The notes: a model not told the origin generated them from the sequence alone. Counted from the stretch's first letter, positions 33,999 to 43,614 are shown. The stretch is DNA of 64,000 nucleotides from Lachnospiraceae bacterium (GCA_015057425.1 SVEL01000014.1:1-64000), one strand, 5' to 3'. Translations and numbers: made by a program.

Positions 33999-35420
33999 TT
34001 ACTGTAATAACTGCAATACTTTTTCCGGTGCCTGATTTGCCTGTGCAAGCATTGATGTTGCTGCCTGTGACAACACGTTCTGTGTAGTATAAGCGGTCAT
34101 TTCTGCTGCCATATTTACATCTGCAATAGTTGAAAGTGAACTTGTCATATTTTCATTAGTTACATTAAGGCTGGCAATTGATGCTTCCATTCGGTTCTGA
34201 TATGCACCGATAAGTGATCTGATTTCTGAAATCTGTGCAATTGCATCGCCTATCTTAGTAATAGCATCGCTACAACCTTCGGATGTCTTGAAGTTTAACG
34301 CGTCAAGTCTGAGGGTTTCTGTTGAGACCTTTGGAATATCTATGTCTATAAGCTGACCTTCATTGGCTCCTAACTGAATAGTCATAGCACCAACGCTTGT
34401 TACATTATATGCAACTCTGCATTCGCCATTTTCCTGCTTTTCCGTAAATGTACCTGCATCTATTCTCAATGTCATTTCGAAGTCTGACTTATCTGTAAAT
34501 GTTACGTATTCACCCTGAGATGTTACCTTTGCTGTCTTCGTAAATCCTGTATCTGTAGGAATTATTGTTACTTCAGTATCTTTTCCTCTTTCATCAACAG
34601 TTTTATCCATTCCCAGGAAATCTGCCAATCCCTTAGTTGAACAATCTATACTGATGGATTTGTGGCTGCCGTAATACATCTGAGTAAATGTAATCGGCTC
34701 TCCAACTGCTGCCTTCCCGGATGGTGATAACATCTGAACATCTGCCGTATATGAACCTTCCTTTAACTTTGCATATACATCATCTATAGAATCACCTTCA
34801 TTTATATAAATGGTAACACCATTTAAACTGATACTTCCGCCTGCTCCTGCAGGTACTACATTTGATGCAAATCCTGCTGATGAATATTCTGCTTTTTCAG
34901 GTTCCGATGTTACGGAAAAACCATAACGGCCTTCAGTTACACTTTCATCTATGTAAAGCTGTTCGATTGTATTAATTCCTTCTGCATATGCCTTTCTTGA
35001 TAATGTTCCGTCAAGAATAGGTCTTTCGTTAAAGTCTGTATCTTGTGCTATTCTGTCAATTTCATCAAGAATCTGGTCTATTTCGTTCTGTATTGCAGTT
35101 CTGTCGTAATCTGTGTACGTATCTGTAGAACCCTGAACTGCCAGTTCTGTCATTCTTTCAAGCATTGCATGTATTTCACCCAATGCACCTTCAGCTGTCT
35201 GTACAATTGAAACACCATCGGATGCATTCTGGATAGATCTTTCAAGAGAATTAATCTGCATTTTTAATTTATTGGAAATTGCTCTTCCTACAGGATTATC
35301 TTCTGATGTATTGATTTTATAACCTGATGAAAGTCTTGCTATTGAATCTGATGACTTCTTATCTGCTTTATCAAGATATACTGCGGCTCTGATAGCTGCC
35401 ATATTTGTATAAATTCTCAT
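33999..35420 (-). CDS. flagellin
   Basis: 473 residues. Conserved N-terminal D0/D1 helices (MRIYTNMAAIRA..., SSDSIARLSSGYKINTSEDNPVGRAIS, MTELAVQGSTDTYTDYDR) and C-terminal D1/D0 helices (IRSLIGAYQNRMEASIASLNV, AAEMTAYTTQNVLSQAATSML...VLQLLQ) flank a variable surface region (about 150-370). A sigma-28-type promoter lies 58 bp upstream and the chaperone gene follows. The first residues (MRIYTNMAAIRAA) diverge from the usual MRINHN. GGAG lies 6 nt before the ATG; an earlier ATG 12 bp upstream overlaps that site. Confidence 0.95.
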   Translation of the reverse strand: MRIYTNMAAIRAAVYLDKADKKSSDSIARLSSGYKINTSEDNPVGRAISNKLKMQINSLERSIQNASDGVSIVQTAEGALGEIHAMLERMTELAVQGSTDTYTDYDRTAIQNEIDQILDEIDRIAQDTDFNERPILDGTLSRKAYAEGINTIEQLYIDESVTEGRYGFSVTSEPEKAEYSSAGFASNVVPAGAGGSISLNGVTIYINEGDSIDDVYAKLKEGSYTADVQMLSPSGKAAVGEPITFTQMYYGSHKSISIDCSTKGLADFLGMDKTVDERGKDTEVTIIPTDTGFTKTAKVTSQGEYVTFTDKSDFEMTLRIDAGTFTEKQENGECRVAYNVTSVGAMTIQLGANEGQLIDIDIPKVSTETLRLDALNFKTSEGCSDAITKIGDAIAQISEIRSLIGAYQNRMEASIASLNVTNENMTSSLSTIADVNMAAEMTAYTTQNVLSQAATSMLAQANQAPEKVLQLLQ

Positions 35421-35477
35421 ATCTTTCTCCATTCCCGGACCTTTGTCCGTTACGTTCTTACGATTAGTCTAATAAAG

Positions 35478-35505
35478 ATATCGGCAGAAAGATTTACTTT
35501 CTTAA
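35478..35505 (-). promoter_or_regulatory. sigma-28 (FliA/SigD)-type flagellin promoter
   Basis: Minus strand: -35 TTAA (35502-35505; consensus TAAA), a 16-bp spacer, and -10 GCCGATAT (35478-35485; consensus GCCGATAA). It lies in the gap between the FliK-like gene and flagellin, so the flagellin-fliS pair can be expressed separately as a late flagellar unit. Confidence 0.8.
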
Positions 35506-35509
35506 CCCT

Positions 35510-38488
35510 TTACAGCCACGCGATTATATCTTTTGCCATATCGTACAGTCTGATGTTGTTGCTATCTTCCATATCCGCATTTTCTCCATTGGCAACTTCC
35601 GACGGATTTAGAGCAACGCTATCAGCTTCCCACATAGCTGCAACTTTGATATTTACTTCTTCAAAGTTGTATCTTTCAAGTCTTTCAGCAAGCATATTAA
35701 GTTTTTCTGCCAAGGATTCTCTTATTTCTTCTCCCATTACACTTATGATACCACGGAGCACGCCGCCTTCTATAGTCAACTCAGCTTTTACTTCTCCGTA
35801 TGTTTCATTTGTATAGGACAGCTTTACTTTATGGTTTATACCTGTTTCAACAGACAACTTTATAACCGTCGACTTATCATTTATGGTACTTTCTACAACA
35901 TAATTTCTGTTGCGGCTCATATTGGCCATTGTACTCATTATATTACTTGCAAAAATTGCTTCCTTAAAATAGTCATATCCCGGATATACTTCTGTCTGTA
36001 AACTCTCTGTCCGAGAATTAATATCGTAAGCCATATTATCAATTGCTTCTTTAAGCTCTTCTTCACTTCCGTGTAACAAAGCTTCTTCAACTGCTGATGT
36101 ATCCGTCAAACCGCGAAGCTTATCAAATGCGCCTTTTGTATTACCATATAACATACCCGCGGACAGAAGGTTATTAACTGTAACCGGCATATTATTGTCT
36201 ATAATTGCTTTAACGGTTTCTTCAGACATTGCGCTTAAATGCTTCATATCTTCAAGCTGTTCCGATGCATATGACATATCCTGCGTCTCTATATGGTTGG
36301 CAAGCTTTTCATATACCTGTTCCGGCGTAAGCATTCCCGGCATTTCACCGGACAATATATCCGACACGCCTTCCGGTGTTATGACTTTTCCTGATTCCCG
36401 CATAAGACTTTCTGCATATTCCACTACATCAGTATCAGTTACGATTTTATTAATATCTCTTTCAATATCATCAAGCTTTGTTACCTGGTCTGTAACACCA
36501 AATTTATCATCAAGGGATACGTCAATACCTTTAACCTTTTTTGTTCTCGCTGCCATCAAAAGGTTCTTAAGATTAACCTCACTTCCCTGCTTATACAATG
36601 CACCGATTACATTTCCGTCATTTTTTCCTACCCAGTTAATAAGACGGTACATTCCTATGTATGCATTTCTTTCATCTTCTGTAAGCTCACCTGTTTTGTC
36701 CATCTTCCAAAGAAACTTGCTGTACTTCTCTTTTGTTCCTTTATCGTTTCTTTCATTTATTATTTCAAGGTTGTCATTTAATACTGAAATCTCTGTATTT
36801 AATACATTTACTCCATTTTTAATAAGCTCTGCCACCGTCTGTGGTGTAAGATTTTCCGTGAGAGCATCAAGTTGCGCAGAAAGATTCTTAATCGCCGTAA
36901 TGTTCTGCTCATTTATTTCTAAGGAATTGTATCCTAAGATTCTTGCAGCCTTTATATTTGCACTATTGGCTTCTATGCCCAGTGATGCAAGAAGAGTGTC
37001 TGCATGCTCAAAAGCCTTTACAATACTATCGCCTAAATCTTTTCTTACTTCCGTTCCCACACCGGCATAAGTTGCTTCAAGTTGCATTGCAGTAAATGAA
37101 GTTAATGTCTTTGTTTCATTTTCATAAGCTTTTCCGACAAATTCGTACGGATTGTATGTAAGCTGGTAACTTACATAATTTACACTGTACATTGTTTCCT
37201 GCATAAGACTTACATCTGCTGCCTGTGCCTGTATGCCTGTATTAGTTAAGAATGCATTATAGTAATCTTTTTCCATATTTTTAAGATTATCTACTACATC
37301 TGAAAGTGCCATTGTATCTGCACTAATGCCCAGTTTCATCATCTGTACGCATGAACCTACTGTCATAACAAGCTGTGCTTCCAGTATTACACGTCCTGCT
37401 TTTGCATATTTTATCTGTTCTTCCATATCTTTAAGCGGTTGAACTTTTTCGCCCTTAGCTATGGCTTCCTTTGCCTCTTTCAATGCCTTAAATGAAAGCT
37501 CGTTATTATTGGTAACAATATAATTTAAATCATCGCGGGTTACAGTATTGACGGTATTCACCATATTTTCGGCTTTTTCAAGGATTGTTCCTCCTTCTGT
37601 AAGCACTACATCTTCCGGTGCCATGCCTGCTGCCATTCCGTCCTCAACATATTTTGTTATCTGTTCCCCGGTCATATCAAAGTCTGTACTGTTTATATGT
37701 GACGCAAGAAGTACATTTTCTTTAGTAAGCGGAATATTATTTTCAATCATCCACCTGCCTTCTTCAAGTACGTTCTGTTCCGGTGCTATACCTGCTTCCG
37801 TATAGATGGCTGCTACCTGTGGTTTCATGCTTTCCCACTGGGTATCGCTTATCTTTTCTACATCCGGATTGCTTCCCACACTACTGTGAACAGCTTTATA
37901 TGTATTGGCAATAGTTGGTTCCATAGAATTTTTAAGTAAATACGCCTTTGCTGTCTCCGGAAGTTTCCCTGTTTCCGAGAACTTCTGTATATCTCCTGCC
38001 ATCGCAACTGCATTTTTCACGGAACTTTCTACCTTTGCAACTGCTGCCGCTGAACCCATGACTGCTTTTACATCAGCTGAATTTACTGAAAGAGCACTTC
38101 CTGCATAATCATCACAGTAAGCAGCTAACTGTATCTGAATTCTCTCGTTTACAGTTACTATATTGCCCATTTCATCTTCCTTTGGAGCAAGTCCAAGTGT
38201 TTCCATCTTTGAATAACTTTCCGGTGTAACATTTTCCCTGAGTTTACTGATAAGTTCCATAGCATCTGCTTCGGTTGTGACCTCATCTGTATTTACGTTT
38301 TCCGGTGTAAGACCTTCATTTTTGCCATAAATTATATCGCTTTTATTTTTTTCATCGTTGGCGCTGTAATATGCACCTAAAAAGATGCCTTCTGTCGCAG
38401 AGCTCACCTTACCCTGTCCCTCAAAAGACACCTTCTTATCGGAAAAAATATTATTTACGTCATTCTTCTGTATTTCATTAATGTTCAT
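35510..38488 (-). CDS. large FliK-like protein of the flagellar group (possibly DUF6240)
   Basis: 992 residues, acidic, mostly helical, with no transmembrane segment or signal peptide. The middle part has weakly repeated units (NIPLTKENVLLASHIN, NMPVTVNNLLSAGMLYG and ...PEDVVLTEGGTILEKAENM). The C-terminal ~110 residues (HKVKLSYTNETYGEVKAELTI and EEIRESLAEKLNMLAERLERY) resemble the hook-length-control domain of FliK. The gene precedes flagellin and fliS on the same strand. The DUF6240 assignment is from memory and tentative. A hook-length or cap-related role is inferred. Confidence 0.65.
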   Translation of the reverse strand: MNINEIQKNDVNNIFSDKKVSFEGQGKVSSATEGIFLGAYYSANDEKNKSDIIYGKNEGLTPENVNTDEVTTEADAMELISKLRENVTPESYSKMETLGLAPKEDEMGNIVTVNERIQIQLAAYCDDYAGSALSVNSADVKAVMGSAAAVAKVESSVKNAVAMAGDIQKFSETGKLPETAKAYLLKNSMEPTIANTYKAVHSSVGSNPDVEKISDTQWESMKPQVAAIYTEAGIAPEQNVLEEGRWMIENNIPLTKENVLLASHINSTDFDMTGEQITKYVEDGMAAGMAPEDVVLTEGGTILEKAENMVNTVNTVTRDDLNYIVTNNNELSFKALKEAKEAIAKGEKVQPLKDMEEQIKYAKAGRVILEAQLVMTVGSCVQMMKLGISADTMALSDVVDNLKNMEKDYYNAFLTNTGIQAQAADVSLMQETMYSVNYVSYQLTYNPYEFVGKAYENETKTLTSFTAMQLEATYAGVGTEVRKDLGDSIVKAFEHADTLLASLGIEANSANIKAARILGYNSLEINEQNITAIKNLSAQLDALTENLTPQTVAELIKNGVNVLNTEISVLNDNLEIINERNDKGTKEKYSKFLWKMDKTGELTEDERNAYIGMYRLINWVGKNDGNVIGALYKQGSEVNLKNLLMAARTKKVKGIDVSLDDKFGVTDQVTKLDDIERDINKIVTDTDVVEYAESLMRESGKVITPEGVSDILSGEMPGMLTPEQVYEKLANHIETQDMSYASEQLEDMKHLSAMSEETVKAIIDNNMPVTVNNLLSAGMLYGNTKGAFDKLRGLTDTSAVEEALLHGSEEELKEAIDNMAYDINSRTESLQTEVYPGYDYFKEAIFASNIMSTMANMSRNRNYVVESTINDKSTVIKLSVETGINHKVKLSYTNETYGEVKAELTIEGGVLRGIISVMGEEIRESLAEKLNMLAERLERYNFEEVNIKVAAMWEADSVALNPSEVANGENADMEDSNNIRLYDMAKDIIAWL

Positions 38489-38527
38489 TTCAAATTCCTT
38501 ATCCTTCCAAGGTTTGTCATAAACCTT

Positions 38528-38761
38528 TCATCTGTTTACTATTTCGGCAGAAACGCACTGATCCTTTACCTGCTTTAGTATAAATTTATGTTTTTTTTGC
38601 ATTGCATTAAGCTCAAATATATAACAGTCTATCAGGTCAGGGTCCACAACATTTGACAGGTTGGAATATGCTAATGCCATTGCTGCCTGCACCTGCTCCA
38701 ACTCCTGTTTAAGTTCTTCCCTCCTTAATTCCTCATATGTAGGTTTTTTATTTCTCTTCAT
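38528..38761 (-). CDS. DUF2508 (YaaL-like) family protein
   Basis: 77 residues from the ATG at 38761: KPTYEELRREELKQELEQV, then QAAMALAYSNLSNVVDPDLIDCYIFELNA. The pattern AYSNFNNVVDPDLID..I.EL is the DUF2508 signature. The frame extends 31 codons upstream, but GAGG before this ATG fits. Elsewhere the family usually sits near recR/bofA; here it heads the flagellar minus-strand run, 39 bp before the FliK-like gene. Confidence 0.8.
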   Translation of the reverse strand: MKRNKKPTYEELRREELKQELEQVQAAMALAYSNLSNVVDPDLIDCYIFELNAMQKKHKFILKQVKDQCVSAEIVNR

Positions 38762-38810
38762 ACAATTACCTCTTTTTATTCTTTTACTATAATTATTGGC
38801 AGAAATTGCT

Positions 38811-38840
38811 ATTATATTCCTGTTTTGAAAAATTTGTAAA
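38811..38840 (-). promoter_or_regulatory. SigA-type promoter of the flagellar-side run
   Basis: Minus strand TTTACA (38835-38840), an 18-bp spacer, TATAAT (38811-38816). It points toward the DUF2508 and FliK-like genes. Its -35 lies 7 bp from the -35 of the divergent Tad promoter. Confidence 0.65.
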
Positions 38841-38847
38841 AAATGTA

Positions 38848-38876
38848 TTGACATTTTGTTATTTTACACATATAAT
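38848..38876 (+). promoter_or_regulatory. consensus SigA promoter of the Tad pilus operon
   Basis: Perfect TTGACA (38848-38853) and TATAAT (38871-38876) with a 17-bp spacer. The expected start is near 38883, giving a leader of about 22 nt before the ATG at 38905. Confidence 0.85.
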
Positions 38877-38904
38877 ATGTTTACTTCTAATCAGACGATT
38901 GTGT

Positions 38905-39996
38905 ATGAGCACATTTTTCTATGGTATTCTTGACAGCGACAGTACTTATAGTATATTGTTTGCCAATTATCTTAATAATCAGACCGGATTGCGTAACCGT
39001 TTTTTAGTTTTCACAGATATTGATTCCCTTTCACAGTTTCAATTTAAAGATGATTTACGTATCCTTTTTATCAGTGACGACCTTGATATTGATTTGGTCA
39101 AAGAACATATTTCCGTAGAACGCATTATAGTTCTTGCCGATTCACACTGTGATAATCCGGGTAATATGCCATATCGTATCTTAAAATATGATTCACCTGA
39201 GGATATCTTTTATAAAGCCCAAAAGCTTCTCGCCGGCAAATGTACAACTTATCTTACTGCTGACGAACATCCCCTGAGCTTTTTCTGTGACCTTGTAAAC
39301 GATGATATTTCATACTCCCCCTATGATTTCAAATTTATAGGTATGTATAACCCATATAATTTACAACTTCAGACTTCTTATTGTCTTGCCACAGCCACTG
39401 TTCTCTCAGAATATAAGCCTGTTTTGTTCATTGACCTGGCAAGATTTTCCCCTATTAAACTTCAAAATGAAAATCACGGAGCTTTTTCCGATTTAATATT
39501 TTACTTCCGTTCTAATAAAGAGAGTTTAGCAGATAAGCTTCCCTCTATAATTTGTCATGATATGGGGTTTGACTATATTGCCCCACCCGGAAGTGCCGAA
39601 GATATTTCTTCATTTCCAAAGGAGATTTTTTCCTCCTGCCTTCATTTTCTTGCCGGCAGATTCGGATACGGTTACATAATTGTCAATTTTGGTGATTACC
39701 TTAATCCGTTATGTGACTATTTCAGCTGCTGCCACAAAATCCTTGTGCCTGTAAGTGATAATTTATCACCACTTACGGACATATATAACTATTTGCATTT
39801 ATCAGGATTATCCCAATTATTAACCTCTATCGTAGAAGTCTCCCTTATTAACCTTGATGTGAATCGCCTCTCGGATAATCCTGATAATATAATAAAAAAA
39901 ATTAAATCATCACCTGAATACGGAAAACTTTCTGAATTTGTAGTTGAAAATATTATTAAAGGAGGTTTGTCTGATGTTAGAAGTAATAAGAAATAA
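38905..39996 (+). CDS. tadZ: TadZ/CpaE-like pilus localisation ATPase-family protein
   Basis: 363 residues from the ATG at 38905. The N-terminal part (about 1-115) is receiver-like. The C-terminal part (about 125-340) resembles a divergent MinD/ParA fold (SYCLATATVLSEYKPVLFIDLARFSP), but no intact Walker A lysine motif is visible. TadZ proteins of this type position the Tad apparatus at the pole. The open frame runs 33 codons further upstream across the promoter, so 38905 is preferred despite the lack of a clear ribosome site. It overlaps tadA by 23 bp. Confidence 0.75.
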   Translation: MSTFFYGILDSDSTYSILFANYLNNQTGLRNRFLVFTDIDSLSQFQFKDDLRILFISDDLDIDLVKEHISVERIIVLADSHCDNPGNMPYRILKYDSPEDIFYKAQKLLAGKCTTYLTADEHPLSFFCDLVNDDISYSPYDFKFIGMYNPYNLQLQTSYCLATATVLSEYKPVLFIDLARFSPIKLQNENHGAFSDLIFYFRSNKESLADKLPSIICHDMGFDYIAPPGSAEDISSFPKEIFSSCLHFLAGRFGYGYIIVNFGDYLNPLCDYFSCCHKILVPVSDNLSPLTDIYNYLHLSGLSQLLTSIVEVSLINLDVNRLSDNPDNIIKKIKSSPEYGKLSEFVVENIIKGGLSDVRSNKK

Positions 39997-41209
39997 CGTA
40001 CTGCAAAAAGCTGATATTTCCGATGACATAGATGATGACAGATTAAAAAGTCTTATAGATGACGCAATTGTAGAGTACAGTAAAAGTGTATATATTCCCA
40101 TATGCACTATGGAAACTCTTCGCAGGCGGATATTTGCCAGTATACGCGGACTTGATATTTTAGAAGAACTTTTAGAAGATGACGACATTACTGAAATCAT
40201 GGTAAATGGTAACAACAATATATACATAGAGAAAGCCGGACAGCTTATTAAGTCTGACAAATGCTTCTCTTCACCGGATAAAATTAACGATGTTATACAG
40301 CAAATTGCAGCTTCAACAAATAAAAGAATCAATGAGCGGACTCCTATTTCCGATACATCACTAATTGACGGTTCCCGTGTAAATATTGTGCTTTCTCCTA
40401 TTTCCATAGACAGTCCCGTTATAACCATACGAAAATTTGGTTCCGGCAGACTTACTATGGATAAGCTCCATAAACTTGGCTCCCTTGATACTAAAGCCAT
40501 TAAACTTTTAGAGTGTCTGGTTAAGTCTAAGTACAACATTTTTGTCTGTGGCGGTACCGGCTCAGGCAAGACAACCTTTCTTAATGCATTATCTGAGTTT
40601 ATCCCTAAGGATGAACGAATCATAACTATTGAAGACTCTCCTGAACTAAATATCGACATATGCAACCTGGTTCGTCTGGAAACGAGACAACCTAACACAG
40701 AAGGACAGGGCAGTGTTACAATCAGCGACCTTATACGTACATCCCTCAGAATGAGACCCGATCGGATAATCGTAGGAGAAGTACGAGGGTGTGAAGCAAT
40801 TGAAATGTTACAGGCTATGAACACCGGCCACGATGGCTCCCTTTCTACCGGTCACGGTAATTCTGTTCCCGATATGCTAAGTCGTTTGGAGACTATGGTT
40901 CTTATGGGACTTGATATTCCCTTAAATGCCATACGGGCTATGATAGCTTCATCCATAGATATCATAATTCACCTTGGAAGACTTCACGATAAATCAAGAA
41001 AAGTTTTAGAAATCACGGAAGTTCTCGGCGCGAACGAAAACGGATATCAGCTTAATACCATTTGTTCGTTAAAAACTAACGCAGAAAGCAGTTCTCTTGT
41101 CTACACCGGCAATATGATAATCTCTACCGGTAAGCTTGAAAGTCACAACCTCCTGCAACAATGTACCAATGTACTGAAAGGAGACTTCACAGATGACGCT
41201 ACATTTTAA
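39974..41209 (+). CDS. tadA: Tad secretion ATPase TadA/CpaF
   Basis: 411 residues. A type II/IV secretion ATPase that powers Flp pilus assembly. Walker A is GGTGSGKTTFLNAL, followed by the Asp box (IITIEDSPELNI), Walker B region (DRIIVGEVRGCEA) and the His box (NTGHDGSLSTGHGN). The N-terminal domain (about 1-110) includes DDDITEIMVNGNNNIYIE, typical of CpaF. AAAGGAGG lies 8 nt before the ATG at 39974. It is translationally coupled to the genes on either side. Confidence 0.95.
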   Translation: MLEVIRNNVLQKADISDDIDDDRLKSLIDDAIVEYSKSVYIPICTMETLRRRIFASIRGLDILEELLEDDDITEIMVNGNNNIYIEKAGQLIKSDKCFSSPDKINDVIQQIAASTNKRINERTPISDTSLIDGSRVNIVLSPISIDSPVITIRKFGSGRLTMDKLHKLGSLDTKAIKLLECLVKSKYNIFVCGGTGSGKTTFLNALSEFIPKDERIITIEDSPELNIDICNLVRLETRQPNTEGQGSVTISDLIRTSLRMRPDRIIVGEVRGCEAIEMLQAMNTGHDGSLSTGHGNSVPDMLSRLETMVLMGLDIPLNAIRAMIASSIDIIIHLGRLHDKSRKVLEITEVLGANENGYQLNTICSLKTNAESSSLVYTGNMIISTGKLESHNLLQQCTNVLKGDFTDDATF

Positions 41210-41993
41210 AAAGTATATTCATCGCTTCAGAATCTTTGATTCTTATTCACGTGAAATTTCTTCTCTGTATTACATTTCACCTTTGTACAGGATTTCTCTT
41301 GTAGTTATGGATATCTTTATACTCTTACTGGTTTCCTTTATTTTCTACAACACGCTTATTCCCGGATTACTGTTTATGCCGTTAATTATTTGCTTTTACA
41401 ATCTTCAATACGAAGCAATTACAGATAAGAGACGTTTCAATTTGGAAATCCAGTTTAAAGATATGCTAAATTCCATAAATGCCGCATTATCCGCAGGATA
41501 TTCTATGGAAAATGCAACTAAAGAAGCATATATAGAAATGCGTTCCGTCTACGGGAAGAACTCTGTTATCTGTAAGGAAATTTCCATTATACTAAACCGG
41601 TTAAATCTTGGTGCTTCCGTTGAACAGGCCTACGATTCTTTTGCATCGCGCTGCCGGGTAGATTCCGTAACCATGTTTAGCGAAATACTTACTATCTCCA
41701 AGCGTTCCAGCGGAGATATAAACTCTATTATCAGAGCGAGCACATCGACACTTCTTATGAAAATAGATTCCGAGAGAGAAGTCCGGACAACTCTCTCGTC
41801 AAAGATTTTTGAAAGAAATATTATGATTTTGATGCCCGGACTTATTATTTTATATGTCAGCATATCTTCTCCCGGATTTTTTGATCCGTTATATGGAACC
41901 CTTGCCGGCAGACTTATTATGACAGTATGCCTTGGCATATACTTATTTGCAATCTGGCTTTCTGCCAAAATCTTTAAAAAGGAGGTTTTTTAA
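41193..41993 (+). CDS. tadB: Tad inner-membrane platform protein TadB-like
   Basis: 266 residues. A T2SF domain (about 75-240; FKDMLNSINAALSAGYSMENA, FASRCRVDSVTMFSEILTISKRSSGDI) and transmembrane helices at about 40-75 and 210-260. It forms the assembly platform with TadC. A GAAAGGAG site inside tadA and a 17-bp overlap indicate coupling. Confidence 0.9.
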   Translation: MTLHFKKYIHRFRIFDSYSREISSLYYISPLYRISLVVMDIFILLLVSFIFYNTLIPGLLFMPLIICFYNLQYEAITDKRRFNLEIQFKDMLNSINAALSAGYSMENATKEAYIEMRSVYGKNSVICKEISIILNRLNLGASVEQAYDSFASRCRVDSVTMFSEILTISKRSSGDINSIIRASTSTLLMKIDSEREVRTTLSSKIFERNIMILMPGLIILYVSISSPGFFDPLYGTLAGRLIMTVCLGIYLFAIWLSAKIFKKEVF

Positions 41994-41998
41994 TTCTT

Positions 41999-43393
41999 AT
42001 GATACTTACAATTTTAATCATTTTGTGGATTGGTCTTTTTATGATTTTAATAGGTTTCTTTCTTGTACATAAGATTAAAAAACCTCCGTCTCTTCCTTAC
42101 AAAATAACCGCATCTAAGATATATTTGCATCTAAGGTATCTGTATCCCGGTGAAAATACGTCTATGCATCTCGAAAAAATGTTTACGGCATGTCTAAAGC
42201 AGGTTCTGTTGTGTTACGCCGTCGGAACAATTTTCTTGACGGTTATATATTTTACTTCACTTTATCCTGAAAAGGTAACCAATCTTAACCGTCCCGGATT
42301 TCGTTCTTCTTCTTCTAAAGAAAATCTTCAGGTTTCCGTTGACGGCGGTAAGCTTTCAGATATATCCATATCCCTGGCACCAAAGGAATTGTCTGCTTCT
42401 GAGATTATAAATATCTACGACAGCATTGACCCGTATCTTTTGGAAACATTACTTGATGACAATGAGTCTCTTGAACACGTTGACCGTCCCCTTAATTTCG
42501 TACATTCTGTATCCAATGAAGAAACAGGATATACCTCTGTCTTTGTAAGTTGGGATATAAGCGATAATTCCGTAATCAGTAATGATGGTCAGATTAACTA
42601 CGATAATGCTGACGCTGACGGTACTAAAATAACTATAACCGCAAGTTTACAGCTTGACGGATATGATTTAACTGCCTCACGAAAGTACATTGCTACAGTT
42701 TTTCCTTATGAGAAAAGTAAACTAACTCTCATAGAAGAAGCTATCAATGAGCAACTGAACAATTCCGACAATCTTAACAGTTTAAAAATTAATCTGCCGG
42801 ATAAAATCCTTGGTTATGACATTACTTTTTACCATAAAAATAACGGCTTCCCATTAATTTTGTTTCCTTTGTTTGTCATTGTTCTCTTTATGATTGTATT
42901 CTCAAGAATTTCAGATATCCGTTCACGTATGCAAAAAAGAAATTCTCAATTGCTGCACGATTACCCTGAAATTGTATCGAAGCTTACGCTTTTATACTGT
43001 GCCGGTCTTAATATACGCAGTTCATTTCAAAGAATCGTATCTGATTATGACAGGCTTTCATCTGACAGACGTTACGCTTATGAAGAAATGAAACTTATGC
43101 TTAAATCCATTGATAACGGAACATCCGAAGGAACCGCATACATTGATTTCGGGCATAACTGCGTTCACCCTTGTTACATCAAACTGGGCACTTTGTTGGC
43201 GCAAAATCTTAAACGGGGTTCCGGCGAAGTGTATTCTCTTTTAGAATATGAGGCTATTGACTCTTTACAGGAAAAGAAAGCTCTCATAAAAATCTCCGGA
43301 GAAAAAGCATCCACAAAGGCTCTTTTTCCTATGGTACTTATGTTACTTGTTGTTTTTATCATCATAATGGCTCCTGCCTTTATGTCTATCTGA
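41999..43393 (+). CDS. tadC: TadC-like platform protein with large extracytoplasmic insertion
   Basis: 464 residues. Transmembrane helices lie at about 3-22 and 65-88, then an extracytoplasmic domain of about 185 residues (about 90-275) rich in Ser/Asp, then helix 280-300, a T2SF-type region (about 315-440; HDYPEIVSKLTLLYCAGLNIRSSF, KISGEKASTKALFPMVLMLL) and a final helix. Typical TadC proteins lack this insertion. GGAGG lies 13 nt before the ATG, a long spacing. Confidence 0.85.
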   Translation: MILTILIILWIGLFMILIGFFLVHKIKKPPSLPYKITASKIYLHLRYLYPGENTSMHLEKMFTACLKQVLLCYAVGTIFLTVIYFTSLYPEKVTNLNRPGFRSSSSKENLQVSVDGGKLSDISISLAPKELSASEIINIYDSIDPYLLETLLDDNESLEHVDRPLNFVHSVSNEETGYTSVFVSWDISDNSVISNDGQINYDNADADGTKITITASLQLDGYDLTASRKYIATVFPYEKSKLTLIEEAINEQLNNSDNLNSLKINLPDKILGYDITFYHKNNGFPLILFPLFVIVLFMIVFSRISDIRSRMQKRNSQLLHDYPEIVSKLTLLYCAGLNIRSSFQRIVSDYDRLSSDRRYAYEEMKLMLKSIDNGTSEGTAYIDFGHNCVHPCYIKLGTLLAQNLKRGSGEVYSLLEYEAIDSLQEKKALIKISGEKASTKALFPMVLMLLVVFIIIMAPAFMSI

Positions 43394-43422
43394 TTACAAA
43401 TTATTTATGAAAGGAATATTAT

Positions 43423-43614
43423 ATGGAAAACATTTTATTATTATTAAAAAATCGATTTATAAAAGCAATTAAATCAACAGAAGGTGTGGGTGTTATTGAA
43501 ATAATACTCATTTTACTGGTAATAGTGGGTCTTATCGTAGTTTTCAGAACCCAGATTAACGAGATTATTTCTACAGTATTCGGAAGAATCCATGAACAGA
43601 TCAGTTACTTTTAA
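43423..43614 (+). CDS. Flp1-like type IVb pilin
   Basis: 63 residues. A short basic leader is followed by EGVGVIEIILILLVIVGLIVVF, a hydrophobic helix with a Glu as in type IVb pilins, and a short tail. It is probably the major pilin. Cleavage is expected near the Gly before the hydrophobic stretch by the prepilin peptidase at 46048. GAAAGGAAT precedes the ATG. Overlaps the next gene by 23 bp. Confidence 0.88.
   Translation: MENILLLLKNRFIKAIKSTEGVGVIEIILILLVIVGLIVVFRTQINEIISTVFGRIHEQISYF

Noticed and set aside
36195-37070. 291-codon plus-strand ORF opposite the FliK-like gene
   Set aside because: It is Ser-rich as expected from antisense of an acidic helical protein, with no ribosome site.
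39910-40824. 304-codon minus-strand ORF within tadA
   Set aside because: It is the antisense shadow of the strongly conserved ATPase gene, without a ribosome site or recognisable protein.
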